Made by a program: the position numbers and the translations under genes. A stretch of 64,000 nucleotides of DNA from Owenia fusiformis (taxonomy: Eukaryota; Annelida; Polychaeta; Sabellida; Oweniidae), in NCBI GenBank assembly GCA_903813345.2, contig CAIIXF020000005.1:35403375-35467374 (forward strand), written 5' to 3'. Positions 1 through 11,888 of this stretch are shown here, in pieces. The stretch's first letter is position 1. Each line of letters starts with the position of its first letter. The notes under the pieces were generated by a model that saw only the letters and a list, made by a program, of their open reading frames with translations, had not been told where the DNA came from and did no database searches.

Positions 1-900
1 AAATTCACTTTTCGGCTGATTTGTCCCAACCCTCGGCAACTGATTTAGCCAATTTAGTACCATTTTTTGTAGAAGAACTGATTTTTGACCTCAAAAAGGT
101 ACTCTCGTAGAGTTGTAGACAATTTTTCCATTTTTTCTCAGATTCGCCAATTTCCATGGTTGATGCCCAAAGCCAAAATTGGCCGTGCTGCACATACATT
201 CCAAAATTATTTAGAATGAACCCTCCGGAATCAGTCCCATTCTATTAGAGCCTAGACCTGAGGGACTTTATTTTCGGTATTGCACATTAGCAATGTTTGT
301 ATAAGACAGACATCCTGACCATGTTGTTGTTAGGGACTACTGACCTACTCAGTACTGGGTAAGGTCTAGAGTAACCTAGACCAAAGGATCAAATGAGGTT
401 ATGTCTTCGAGTCTGAGTACTTCTTTGCCTTTGTTGGTTTGTACTTGGGCATGATTCTGTTATTCTGACGGTGTGGAACTGCAATAAAAAATAAACTTTC
501 AGGCTATTTTAATTCTAAGGGAATGTCAAACAACTAAATAACTCACAATTTTAAGAGAAACCCGCGTTTAGTCATCACAAACATAGACAGTATCAAGTAT
601 GAAGCTGAAAATGTGAATATATATGGGCGATATTAGGTGAAATTACGACGTATAATTCGATCTATTTCCTTTCCAGAACGACAGAAACATGAATATATAC
701 AATAAAATGTTTCTTCATAATCGATTCTTACTTATAGCAAGCTATGCACAATCAAGTATTTATATTAACGGTGATATTCTAAATAATAACGAGAAATTCA
801 GCAAAATCTCACTTTACTCTCAGGAAGTAGAACTCGCGCATGCGCACTCGCTAAGTGGGTCATCATGTATATGGCGTTCAGTGAAGATTTCTTAAGCGGT
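1..900. other. No recognisable gene; AT-rich sequence
   Basis: I see no coding exon, RNA gene or clear repeat here. The open frames are short and have no conserved motif. Confidence 0.5.
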
Positions 901-928
901 GAAGATTAAGAAGTTGTGCCCTGTCAAC

Positions 929-1200
929 CCTCACGCATTAGGCGTGATTGTCACGCATTTGCTGGAAAAATAGAAATCACGCATCAGTTTAGCGTGTTTG
1001 ATCAAATATCACGCAAATCACGCATTTTGTTGAAATTTTAAAAAATTGTTTTTTTGTGAAATCGCGATACGGTAAAATACCGAACGGCGAAAAAAAGCGA
1101 ACGCATTCCGTTCGGTCTTTGCACGCGATTGCCGTTTATGTCACGCATTTTGTACAAAATATGTGTATATATCACGCATTCGTTTCGAAAAAATTTACAC
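929..1200. repeat. Cluster of CACGCA motifs
   Basis: The hexamer CACGCA occurs about seven times in roughly 260 bases, several times as TCACGCATTT. The tract also holds CG-rich words such as ACGGCGA and CGTTCGG that are rare elsewhere in this AT-rich window. A degraded relative with TCACGCAA and TTACGCAAA lies near 20825-20900. It is probably an old dispersed repeat; a binding-site cluster is the alternative. Confidence 0.4.
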
Positions 1201-1262
1201 CTACCCCCACTGTTCAAAACCATGAAAATATTCGTGTCCATGAAAAAATCGCCACCCTGCAT

Positions 1263-1281
1263 GGGGGGGGGGGGGGGGGGG
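1263..1281. repeat. Poly-G tract (19 G)
   Basis: This is an uninterrupted run of 19 G. Similar long G or C runs occur near 8400, 9617, 9970, 35869 and 36882. Such tracts are error-prone in sequencing, so the exact length is uncertain. Confidence 0.9.
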
Positions 1282-1299
1282 CGTCAGACACAAAGATTT

Positions 1300-2340
1300 G
1301 AATGATCTTAATTACATCTTGCATTATTCACCAAACAGTAAGAAAACAAACAGGGTATATAATTCAATTGCACTTTATTTCCACCAGAGACTAAGGGAGC
1401 ATATCAATTGTTCAATGTCTGAAAATTAACTGTATTTACAGTTAGGTGGGAGAGGTTAAATAACCTTAAAAGTTAGCTTACCAACATTGAATAATTATAA
1501 TTCAAATATATAGCATGACCAACGAAATCAACATTTATCAAACACAGTTATGAGGTGGAGGGAGGGGGGTCACAGATTAACTGTTCAAATACAGTTAATA
1601 ATCCAACATTGAACTTTTGATATGCTCCCTAACATCACTCCAATATGCAGATACATTATCATCATTTATTTACTTTTTATGATGCCATTTGCAATTGAGT
1701 TCCTCTTGAATTTATTCATTACTTATCATATTAGGTATTTAACTCTATTGATAAAAAAATGTATTTTATCTACATTGTATAACCTGGTAATTGATTCCAA
1801 TACAGTATAATATACATGTTGCTGTCTATACCCTCGACAACTGCTGGAGAAGATCATGGACATTCAACTTTTTAGAGACAACTTTCTAAATCTAATGAAA
1901 TACTTTTTTTTTAGAATTAATTTTAAACAGATGTTTCAGTTCAACTCAGAACAATCTACAATAAGCAGCTAATAAATGTTTTAATAACAACCATAAAAGG
2001 TCACTGAGCACAATTTAAAAGCTTCATTACAAAATCATATACAAATAAATGAGAGAGATGCCTGTAGAACGCCTTTTAAGTTTGGCTACTTTAGGCTCTA
2101 TTATTCTCAGATTTACAGTTGATAACTTGATATTATTAATATTTACCAATTAATTTTCTATGTCTTCACTGCTGTTTAAATCAGAATACATAATGTTTTC
2201 ATATAATGAGAGACTCATAGGACTGCATGTTAGCAAGCAACTTTTGATATAAGTTTTCACCTGTACTTTTTTAACTGTACATGACATATAGGCCTATACA
2301 AGAAATGATGATGTAGTTCACAGTTCTGATAAATGTTCCA
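1300..2340. other. No gene seen; possible 3' flank of the transposase-derived gene
   Basis: AT-rich sequence without a credible exon. On the minus strand an AATAAA (plus-strand TTTATT near 1373-1378) could serve as a distant polyadenylation signal for the gene fragment ending at 2362, but nothing else supports that. Confidence 0.35.
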
Positions 2341-2361
2341 GTTCCAAATTGTCTGGTTAAG

Positions 2362-3510
2362 TCATTGTCTTTGTTTTGGGAGTGGTGTATTGTCAACGAC
2401 GAAATTATGGTTAACTCTCCTCCTACAATTGCCTTGCATATTAGGCACAGCATTCACCGTCGCAACCTGGTATACAAGTTCATTGTTCATAAAATCTGCA
2501 ACATTTGGTGCATTGTTTGCACCATCAGCCATTCTGCGGCGTGAAAAATGTTGCTCCACCCTATCCTGGCAGAGGAGTTTCTCACTCAGAATATATTGCA
2601 CTCCTGGCTCTTCGAAGAGTATTGGCACTATTTCCACAAATGACCGCACTGAAAGTAAAGTATAATACATACATGTTATTCTTAATTCAGAAAGAATAAG
2701 TACAGTAGAACCTGGGAACACCCTTGGTACCACAAAAGTGTACCACTTGGGAGGTGTTCCACTTACAGAGGTTCAATAACATGGAGTAAATAGGCCATGG
2801 ACTTTAAACAATGTTCCACTTGTGAGGTGTTCCACCTGAAGAGGTGCTCCACTCAGCAGGTTCTACTGTACATCAATACTGTATATTCTAACTTTATTGC
2901 CTCAGATGGTAGCAAGTGTTACAATTACATTGACAAGTGAGTGTGCATGTGTTTTACCTGCTTTTTTTATTTTGGTTGGCTTATAAATGTTCATACTTGC
3001 AATGATATGAATAATGTTCAAAAAAGAGTTATGTAATGTTCATACATGTATTTACTGTACACAACAGCTGCATCACCTTACCTGTAATCTTCCACCCTTC
3101 AACTGTCTCCCAACTGAGGTCTACTAAGGTTCGTTTTTGTACCTTTTCTTTTCCTCCGCCTCACCATGGGGGTCTGTGGGGTTTCTTGACTCATAGGGGT
3201 CTGAGAGATTTCTTGATTCATTAGGGTCTGTTGTTGGCTGCAACATGGCTGAAATAGAATGTATCAAAGTAAGAAGAAATTTTCTGAAAAGTCCTGCTTA
3301 TGAAACTATATAACATTAGATAGGCCTAATTCATATAAACATTCTAATTGTACTGACTTGTTATACATGCTTTATCCTGAATCGATGAAAATGATTCATA
3401 CCTCAACCTGATCAGAGTTTTCGTTGATAGAAGAGTTTGGTGTTGAGCTGGGATACTGTCTCTTTTTCAAACTCAAACAGACTTTCTTGTCATCTATCAG
3501 CAAAGCAGAC
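2362..3510 (-). CDS. Transposase-derived gene, C-terminal part (P-element/THAP9-like), three exons
   Basis: Three minus-strand exons join in one frame: 3402-3510, 3143-3248 and 2362-2648, each with good splice sites (acceptors TTTTGCAG, CTATTTCAG, ACTTTCAG; donors GTATGA, GTACAA). They encode about 166 residues ending in TGA at 2362. The middle exon is rich in Q, T, P and M, with a basic RRRKRK run at its end. The last exon contains ILSEKLLCQDRVEQHF, then R, G-x-N-N-x-P and a late GNCRRR. This pattern (CQD..E..F...R...G.N..P, then GNCR) resembles the C-terminus of DDE transposases of the P-element/THAP9 type found in many invertebrate genomes. No THAP domain or catalytic core is visible, and the 5' exons are missing; the exon at 3510 needs two codon bases from an exon I could not find. 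It could be a domesticated transposase fragment, an old element with intact exons, or a chimera. Family assignment is from memory of the motif pattern. Confidence 0.5.
2703..2868. mobile_element. Short TIR element with TA duplication (CAGTAGAACC family)
   Basis: The element starts CAGTAGAACCTG and ends CAGGTTCTACTG, flanked by TA at 2701-2702 and 2869-2870. The interior repeats GAGGTGTTCCAC-like words. The ends and TA duplication fit non-autonomous Tc1/mariner/pogo-type elements. It lies in the intron between the last two exons of the transposase-derived gene. Related copies are at 26562, 40704, 49890, ~53400 and 58690. Confidence 0.75.
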
Positions 3511-3559
3511 CTGCAAAATTAAGAATGTACTTCACTGGATAGTTCAAACTTACATTGTA

Positions 3560-5770
3560 AATCATAGAGGAAACATGGCATCTTTTGGCTGACAAGGAAG
3601 AGTTGGTTAGTTGGTTTATTGGTTAGATAGATTTAAAATTCAGATTGAATTAGTTAAGATTTCAAGTAGGTTGGATGTGTTTTATTGATTTTATAGGATT
3701 GCAATGAATCTGTTAAATTGTTGATGAAAAATGCTTATTTGTATTTGAGGCATATCTAATATCAACTAATAAAAGGGCACACATGTATTAACATGTCACT
3801 CCAGATTGTACTACTAAAAATTTGAAGCTGATTGGATGAGTATCATTGATTTTAAAAAGTCACAAGGAATCTAAAAAATCGTTAACAAAATGAGACTAAT
3901 GCAATTTGAGGGTAGGGAATATCTACTGATACAAACTAGGCATAAATATCAATGTTCAAGCTGGTCTAAAAACAGATTGTTTATGTATCAATCCACAGGA
4001 ATATATCTCCAGATTGTTCTAGTGAAAATTTGAAGCAGATTGGATGAGTATTATTGATTTTATAAGCGCGTCGAGAATCCCTTAAATCATAATGAGTTAA
4101 GGCTGATTTAGACTGGTGGTAGGGCTTATCTCCTTATACTATTGCATATATAACAATGTTCAGGCTGGTGTAAAACAGATTGTTTATGTATCAATCCACA
4201 GGAACATATCTCCAGATTGTTCTAGTGAAAATTTGAAGCAGATTGGATGAGTATTATTGATTTTATAAGCGCGTCGAGAATCCCTTAAATCATAATGAGT
4301 TAAGGCTGATTTAGACTGGTGGTAGGGCTTATCTCCTTATACTATTGCATAACAATGTTCAGGCTGGTGTAAAACAGATTGTTTATGTATCAATCCACAG
4401 GAATATATCTCCAGATTGTTCTAGTGAAAATTTGAAGCAGATTGGATGAGTATTATTGATTTTATAAGCGCGTCGAGAATCCCTTAAATCATAATGAGTT
4501 AAGGCTGATTTAGGCTGGTGGTAGGGCTTATCTCCTTATACTATTGCATATATAATAGTGGTGGGACTCGCCACCAAAATCTCTACTCGAGTAGAATGAT
4601 AAATTTGACGATCGAGTAGACGATTTTGGCGATTATTTTATAAAAGAAATTGAGAAAATTAGAACCTGGAAAATCAAGGCATTTGTCACTACTTACATCG
4701 ACTTTTGGTTTAATGACCACTCAATGATGTAGTTCTGAACAGATTGAGTTCTGTTTTGGATGCTTTAGACATACATTTACCGTATATTAGCGATGATATA
4801 AGCCTATTATGGATTTTTTCGACTTTGAAATTCCCACTTCCGTCAAAATACATATGCGCATGCGCATGCGATATACCGGATATAAACAAACATAAAAAGC
4901 AATGAATACGATTCTCATACTTTTTCTCATCAACTGACCATTAAATCAACAAAACAATCTGCAGAATATAGTCAGAAGTATGTAATTTATTAGAAAAACG
5001 TAAAGGCAGCTACAATCCTTGCTTAAATCGTGCGTATGGAAGGTAAATCGCGATTTTTCTCAAAACTTTTCAGGATCACGATTTTCAAATTTTCAATCGA
5101 TTGATCATTTTTTCGGCTCATTCGAGTTCTAGTCGATTACCCGAGTCACTCGTTACACCACTAATATATAACAATGTTCAGGCTAGTGTAAAACAGATTG
5201 TTTATGTATCAATCCACAGGAACATATCTCCAGATTGTTCTAGTGAAAATTTGAAGCAGATTGGATGAGTATTATTGATTTTATAAGCGCGTCGAGAATC
5301 CCTTAAATCATAATGAGTTAAGGCTGATTTAGACTGGTGGTAGGGCTTATCTCCTTATACTATTGCATATATAACAATGTTCAGGCTGGTGTAAAACAGA
5401 TTGTTTATGTATCAATCCACAGGAATATATCTCCAGATTGTTCTAGTGAAAATTTGAAGTAGATTGGATGAGTATTATTGATTTTATAAGCGCGTCGAGA
5501 ATCCCTTAAATCGTTAATGAGTTAAGGCTGATTTAGACTAGGGGTAGGGCTTATCTACTTATACAATTGCATATATAACAATCTTAAGACTGGTCTAAAA
5601 CAGATTATTTATGTATCAATCCACAGGTATTTATCTCCACATTGTTCTTGTACAGATTTGAAACAGATTCGTTGCGTATTATTGATAATATAGTGTCGTC
5701 ACTATTGTGGACACCGCTAAACTGTGAATGAGATATTGTTCAAATGGGGCTAAACATGACAGGGCACATA
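3560..5770. repeat. Tandem array of ~203-bp units
   Basis: Landmark TATAAGCGCGTCGAG recurs at 4061, 4264, 4463, 5282 and 5485. Spacings are 203, 199 and 203 bp, and 819 bp across an inserted element (203 + 616). Units contain CAGATTGTTTATGTATCAAT, CCAGATTGTTCTAG and GGCTTATCTCCTTATAC. The central copies are nearly identical. Diverged copies flank them from about 3560-3960 and 5570-5770, as expected if unequal exchange homogenises the array centre. Confidence 0.88.
4556..5163. mobile_element. hAT-like non-autonomous element, 608 bp, inserted in the tandem array
   Basis: The ends are TAGTGGTG at 4556 and its complement CACCACTA at 5163. They are flanked by the perfect 8-bp direct repeat ATATATAA (4548-4555 and 5164-5171). 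An 8-bp duplication with TAGTGGTG-type ends is the hallmark of the hAT superfamily. The inserted length plus one duplication (616 bp) exactly explains the excess spacing in the surrounding ~203-bp array. The interior has no long open frame, so the element is non-autonomous. It includes a CG-containing palindromic run (GCGCATGCGCATGCG) near 4855. Confidence 0.9.
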
Positions 5771-5779
5771 TAAATGTCC

Positions 5780-6500
5780 AAGCTAATACGAAATGTTATT
5801 AAAGTTTAATTTAGAATACATACTCTATTAATTGGAGAAAATTTGAAGTAAATTAGTTGCAATTAAATGATTTTATAACATTGTAAAGAATCGACCCATG
5901 GTCCAGCAGGCTTGAATATGAAAAATTTTAATCACCCTCGAACTTCTTACAGGATGCACACTATTGAAAAGTATGTTTACACAATATGAGAAACGACTTA
6001 AATCATACAATTATCCTCCTTTTACGCTTAGAAATACGGAGGGAACAATAATCAAAAATAAATTCTTGATGAAAACAAAATTTTTTCTTGCAAAAATCTA
6101 AAAATTCAAATAATCACTCAATGCTTCTAATTCCAAGCGAAGAAAATTGCTATTCATACCTTTGGATATCGGTTCGATGTCAGCTACACATCCAAATAGG
6201 CCAAAGATGCGTGGATACTGACTAAAATGAGATAAATATTCTGCAGTTTCTTCAACTTGTGCAGAAAAATGGAGGCAGAGTTGCAGGGTCAAGGTCACCA
6301 ATAAGTCATTTCCGGCGAAACAAGGTCGAAAAATGGGTGTGTCGGAAAGCAAGCATCTGATTGGTCGTAAGAGTTTTGATTGGTGTCCAGAGGATATAGG
6401 TCCATGGTTCAATTGATCAAAACCGAAACAACACGTTCACTGAAGTGTACATGTGATTTATTAAGAACAACAAACGATTATTTGTATTTTTATATTCTAA
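5780..6500. other. No confident gene before the gap
   Basis: A minus-strand open frame of about 104 codons (6098-6412) ends near a GTATGA donor-like site at ~6160, so a first exon is conceivable. Its phase does not match the transposase-derived gene downstream, and no motif is recognisable. Confidence 0.3.
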
Positions 6501-7000
6501 NNNNNNNNNNNNNNNNNNNNNNNNNNNNNNNNNNNNNNNNNNNNNNNNNNNNNNNNNNNNNNNNNNNNNNNNNNNNNNNNNNNNNNNNNNNNNNNNNNNN
6601 NNNNNNNNNNNNNNNNNNNNNNNNNNNNNNNNNNNNNNNNNNNNNNNNNNNNNNNNNNNNNNNNNNNNNNNNNNNNNNNNNNNNNNNNNNNNNNNNNNNN
6701 NNNNNNNNNNNNNNNNNNNNNNNNNNNNNNNNNNNNNNNNNNNNNNNNNNNNNNNNNNNNNNNNNNNNNNNNNNNNNNNNNNNNNNNNNNNNNNNNNNNN
6801 NNNNNNNNNNNNNNNNNNNNNNNNNNNNNNNNNNNNNNNNNNNNNNNNNNNNNNNNNNNNNNNNNNNNNNNNNNNNNNNNNNNNNNNNNNNNNNNNNNNN
6901 NNNNNNNNNNNNNNNNNNNNNNNNNNNNNNNNNNNNNNNNNNNNNNNNNNNNNNNNNNNNNNNNNNNNNNNNNNNNNNNNNNNNNNNNNNNNNNNNNNNN
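6501..7000. other. Assembly gap, exactly 500 N
   Basis: There are 500 consecutive N, a round number typical of a scaffolding join of unknown true size. Order and distance across this point are inferred by the assembler and may be wrong. Confidence 0.99.
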
Positions 7001-7880
7001 CTTATTGGCCTTTATAGAGCCGTCGGTTTAGCCCATGGATACGGAGTTACGTGGCTCAGATCACGGAAATTCTTAGATAGCCATGTCCCATAGAATGGGG
7101 ATATGAGAGGTCACGGGGCTTATAACAGGAATGTGATTGGCCGAAGGCTTTGAAGTAGGATTACAGAGATCACAGACTATGGGATCAAGAAATACAATTT
7201 CTTAAGGTCTTACTTAAACTGTATATCACTGTTTGCCTTTTGTTTTTATGTTCACTTTGTGAAATGTGAAATACATTTGATGATGGGAATAAATAGGCAC
7301 AATAAAAACTTATTAAATCTATATCACGAATGAACATAATCATCATGAATCGTATAAGGCGACGGAGTCACAATGAAAAATCCTTCACTTTATCATAATT
7401 GAAAGCCCATGACTTTATAAATTATAAGTTAAATACTTTTATTCTTCACATCACATGTAATTTTTCTAATTTGTTATAATATATATAATATACTATATAA
7501 TAAAACCATGTAACTAATTGCTTTAATTGCGCACTTTGAATTATATATCCAGCATCTATTAACTTTTCAAACAAATGTCTTTTTAATCCACAGCAATCAC
7601 ATCTATCAAATGAAGAGAGACCTATATAATTATGAAGAATGGATCTTTACCACTTAAGTTAATGAACTCAAATGTTTATTTTAAGACATGATGGAAATAT
7701 TTATTTCTGAACTACCTGTATGAGGTTGTTATGGATTTGCGGTCAACGACCAGGCATTTTGTTATAATCACGCACATTGATTTGTGTGGAAGAAGTGTGA
7801 TCACAAGTAGAAGAATTTCCATCTCGATCAGCAACACTCTATCATTTCTATTCCGATCTCCTCTTGAACATGTAATGCGT
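7001..7880. other. No recognisable gene; AT-rich
   Basis: No exon-like sequence. One arm of a short hairpin motif (TGAAAGCCCATGA) that recurs at 20340 and 52516 is present near 7401. Confidence 0.45.
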
Positions 7881-7889
7881 TGAAGTCTG

Positions 7890-8310
7890 AGTGCTGCGAT
7901 TTTAACAAACATATCAATTTCTAGGGGTATGTGCGACGCGATTTTTACAAACATATCAATTTCTAGGGGTATGTGCGACGCGATTTTTACGACCATATCA
8001 ATTTCTAGGGGGATGTGCGACGCGATTTTAGCAAACATGTCAATTTCTAGGGGTATTTGTGCTGCGATTTTAACAAACATCAATTTCTGGGGGTATTTGT
8101 GCTGCGATTTTAACAAACATATCAATTTCTAGGGGTATGTGTGCTGCGATTTTAACAAACATATCAATTTCTAGGGGTATTTGTGCTGCGATTTTAACAA
8201 ACATCAATTTCTGGGGGTATTTGTGCTGCGATTTTAACAAACATATCAATTTCTAGGGGTATGTGTGCTGCGACTTTTACAAACATATCAATTTCTAGGG
8301 GTATGCAGGC
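7890..8310. repeat. Minisatellite, 42-bp unit, ~9-10 copies
   Basis: The word ATATCAATTTCTAGGGG recurs at 7911, 7953 and 7995, and as ATGTCAATTTCTAGGGG at 8037, an exact 42-bp period. Later copies carry a 2-base deletion. Variants differ in GCGACGCGATTTT versus GTGCTGCGATTTT. Because 42 is a multiple of 3, the minus strand stays open as a 14-residue repeat (K-I-A-x-H-I-P-L-E-I-D-M). There is no start context, splice site or conserved domain, so I treat that frame as a by-product of the period. Confidence 0.9.
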
Positions 8311-8394
8311 CCGTAAGACACTTTTCTCCAAGGGGGTGCGGTTTTTACTAAAGAGAATATAAAATTTGAAATTTGTCATTTTTTGCCGCGTAAG

Positions 8395-9990
8395 TCAGAG
8401 GGGGGGGGGGGGGGTCGGTTACTTTCTATATTGGGTCCACTCAGCCTATTTTGTTGTCATGGGCGTATGGCTATATTTTGAGTTGGTATGCACACTCGGG
8501 GATACCTGATTACATGGCCGAAGGCCACGCATCGCGGGGGGTCCGGGGGTACATTGGAATAGGGGGAGGGTGTTCTAGAAGGGCATAAATCGTTATCTGA
8601 GAATTTGAACCAGTTCAAGATCACATTCGGTGATTTCTGGACACTTTCAAGTGTTTTAATCAATGGAATCAATTTAGAGAAATTCAGATTATTTTCAATC
8701 ATTTTCTTCTTAGGGGAGCGAGGGAGAGGGACAGCACAGGAAAATTTTTACAAATTCAATATGCTGTCTGGTTAATTCTGAGCACTTTTAATGTTTGAGT
8801 AAATGAATGCTTTTAGTTTTTGGGGTGGGGTGGACATTTTTATGGTTTCACTTGGTGATTTCACAATACGACACAAATGGTATATCTCATCAAATGTGCA
8901 AATATGAAGTTTGCAATCGATTCAGGTCATACTTAAAATTAAAAGATTGTACATTTTTTCATCATTTTTTCCCCTACAAAATGGCTATAGAAAAATGCTC
9001 CAAAAACAACTTTTACACTTATCAAATATCATACAAGTTTGTAAAACCAAAGATTATACTATTATATTTCATTATGTAGTAACATATTTGGATAAGATGC
9101 AGGGATGCGTAGGATGTAAATGGATTTTGACAGACACAAAAATACTTCCTGGTTTGGAATCTATGCCTCTACACTTCATGATTGAATTATGACCCTAATA
9201 AGTGGCCTATACATCAATACAGTGCTGAATATAGGTCAACAAGATAATAGTGTGCATATAAATGTAATAATTGAAGCAGAATACTCATTTTGAAAAATCA
9301 GATGAATTATTTTTTTCCCATGGGGAGATCCCAATGGAGGGTGTATAAGGTCCTTTGTAAAAGCACAATTTTTTTCAATTTTTTTTGGGGGATGTCAACG
9401 GGGTGAGTAAATGGTAGTCTCCTATTTGATGATGTCTGGGCAATTTAAAAGTGTCTGAGACATACATAAAATAATAAATTCAGAATTTTCAATTGTTTTG
9501 TTTGGGGTGTGAGGGAGGTAAAACGCTATTTGGTGCTTTCTGGGCACTTTCAAAATGTATGAGTCAATTAAAAAATTTGAGAAACTCACAATTTTTATCC
9601 AATTTTTTTTTTTGGGGGGGGGGGTGGGGGTGTCAAGGGGGGGGGGGTTGCCAGAGGAGGAGATGGGGAGGGATGCCAGACGGGGAGCAAGTGTTAGTCT
9701 TTCAGAAACACCGACTATATCAGAGAGCTATTTAATGATGTCTGGGCACTTATAAAGTGTCTGAGACAATACATAAAATAAATTTAGAACTTTTCTATTG
9801 TTTTGTGGAGAGGGGTGAGGGGTGGCCAATACCCCTAGAAAATTTTACAATTTCAAGATGCTATTTGGTGCTTTCTGGACACTTTCAAAGTGTATGAGTC
9901 AATGAACTTTTTTTTTTAATTTTTTTTTTTGGGGGGGGGTGTCAAAGGGGGGTGGGGTCGCACCCATCGCACCCCCCCCCCCCCCCATCT
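8395..9990. repeat. Degenerate tandem repeat with long G and T tracts
   Basis: Related segments recur imperfectly: GATGTCTGGGCA at 9430 and 9736 (about 306 bp apart), and TTTCTGG(G/A)CACTTTCAA at about 8633, 9536 and 9872. They are interleaved with poly-G, poly-T then poly-G, and poly-C runs (for example around 9601-9650 and 9905-9990). The open frames inside are rich in G, F and K and follow the homopolymers. No gene is visible. Confidence 0.65.
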
Positions 9991-11885
9991 GACGGCCATG
10001 GTATGTACAGAATTCAATAACTGTGAAATAAGGTGACATAGTCCAATAGAATAACCTAAATAAATATTGATATCTCATTTAGAACATTTCGTTAATATAT
10101 AGAGAATAGGGTGGTCCAAATCTGAAAATCGTTACAAAATATTTCCATTCAAGACCGCTGGGAAAATTTGCGATGCTCCACTTGAAGTTTTGGTAATTTT
10201 GACAAATATGCCGTTTTCTTCAGATGAAAATGATAATTTTTTGAAAAAATGAAAAAGAATTTGATATCAATATCATCCCCGATATTCAATATCGCTCTAA
10301 TCCTGATATCACCCCTGTCCCAAATATGTGATTTATCACTTGCTATTATATACCTGATACTGCTCTGACCATGGTATAAATTTCTTTATTGCGACCAATG
10401 CTTTGATTTTTTAAGTCAGTTGGTCCACTAACAGAGGTGTTCCACTTCTAGGCACCTCTTTACAGTTTTCACACATACAGACCATACAATCACCATTTAT
10501 TAATAAGCAATCATGACATATTATGAACCTATCCTACGACAACACATAAAGGCTGGCATCACGTATGTTTTCTGTAATTGAATAATGGTGCATGTTGTGC
10601 ATTTACAATACGATGTACCTCTATGAATAATTAAACGTTTAATTAAGATAGCACTGGGTGAATTCCAATGGACTGTATCACACTACTATACCTAACACCT
10701 AGAAATGCATAAGATACTTTGTTTGTCTAATTGAATTGTTTAATATATTTTTGAAAGTGCCTTACTAGCATCTAATTTTCAACCGATAAACCATTCATAA
10801 GGAACAGACAAATAAAAACAAATACATAATCATAACTAATAAGCCAAATGGGTTGCTCATGAACACCAAATGCAAGGTATAGTAGTGTGTGTATGTTTTA
10901 TTCATTGGTACCGTCTAAGTGCATTGAAACGAAGTGGACGGAAATGAGATCATTGTAGTGTTCGGCCTCCCTTATGTCCTGCTTGTGGGCCGGGAGTATT
11001 GTTGGAAATGTTCTACAATGGCAGTGGAAGACAGTGAGAGTCACCGGCAGACCATGGCCAAGAATTCAACAAAGAGGGGTGCACCATTTGTGTTCATTTT
11101 GAAAATCGTTCCCCTAAGAAACCTTTCCTGCCCTTTAATATGGGCCTATTTTCAAATAAGGCCCATTTTCTAAAAACAAGCTTAAAGGGTTCCGATTAGC
11201 ATCCCGTATAAAAACAATATGGCGGCTCCAGGCGAATCAACTGGATCAGTCCATTTTTAAGAAATAAGGGGAGTTCTGTAAAATCCAGTTTATTGCAATT
11301 GTCTTTGAGATAAAGTAATCCGTTTATAATGATTTTGAAAACGTTATCCAAAGAGTGATTGCGTTCAAAGAATACATGTACAACAGCCAATATAAATCCT
11401 TGTATTAGAAACCGGTTTGTCTTGCTCTGTTTCATTTGTAGGATATTTCATATGCCAAGCACTGTGTGCTATTACGTTATGGGGAAATTTAGATGCCAAT
11501 TTTTCCTTATTATACACAAAAAGAAGATCCTGAAACTTCACCCATAAATGTGGAATTGATTTGTCAAAATAAAAATCACCCTTTTATAAATTTGTGACGA
11601 TCTATAATATACTTATGCTATATAACAGTTAGAGGTGTTGACACAACGACCTCAAACCTGTGAACCCTTGAGTATTATTCCGGGATCGGGCCTTTTATAC
11701 TAAACGGTGAGCAACACCAGAAACGAGCGTTCGATTTGCTAAACGATATGCGTCACCCTTTAAGCCTTATGTAAAAGAGATCTACGTTTAACCAACGAAT
11801 GAAGCATTGGACTACAGAATGTATGTGAAGATAATGTTAAGTGTCAAACACATGTTAAAAACAAGAGCTGCAGCTATAGCTCTAT
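9990..11885. other. No recognisable gene
   Basis: AT-rich sequence. Around 10418-10450 the text GTTGGTCCACTAACAGAGGT with GTGTTCCACTT resembles the interior of the TA-flanked element at 2703 and is probably a remnant. The open frames at 10934 and 11196 lack motifs and splice context. Confidence 0.4.
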
Positions 11886-11888
11886 AAA

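Noticed and set aside
6098-6412. Minus-strand 104-codon frame as a 5' exon of the transposase-derived gene
   Set aside because: The donor-like end at ~6160 has a phase that does not join the exon at 3510, and the frame that would fit contains a stop.
6380-7093. 237-codon frame across the assembly gap
   Set aside because: Most of it is translated N; nothing can be said about coding.
7712-8379. Minus-strand frames with 14-residue IPLEIDM repeats
   Set aside because: The 42-bp minisatellite is a multiple of three, which keeps frames open by itself.
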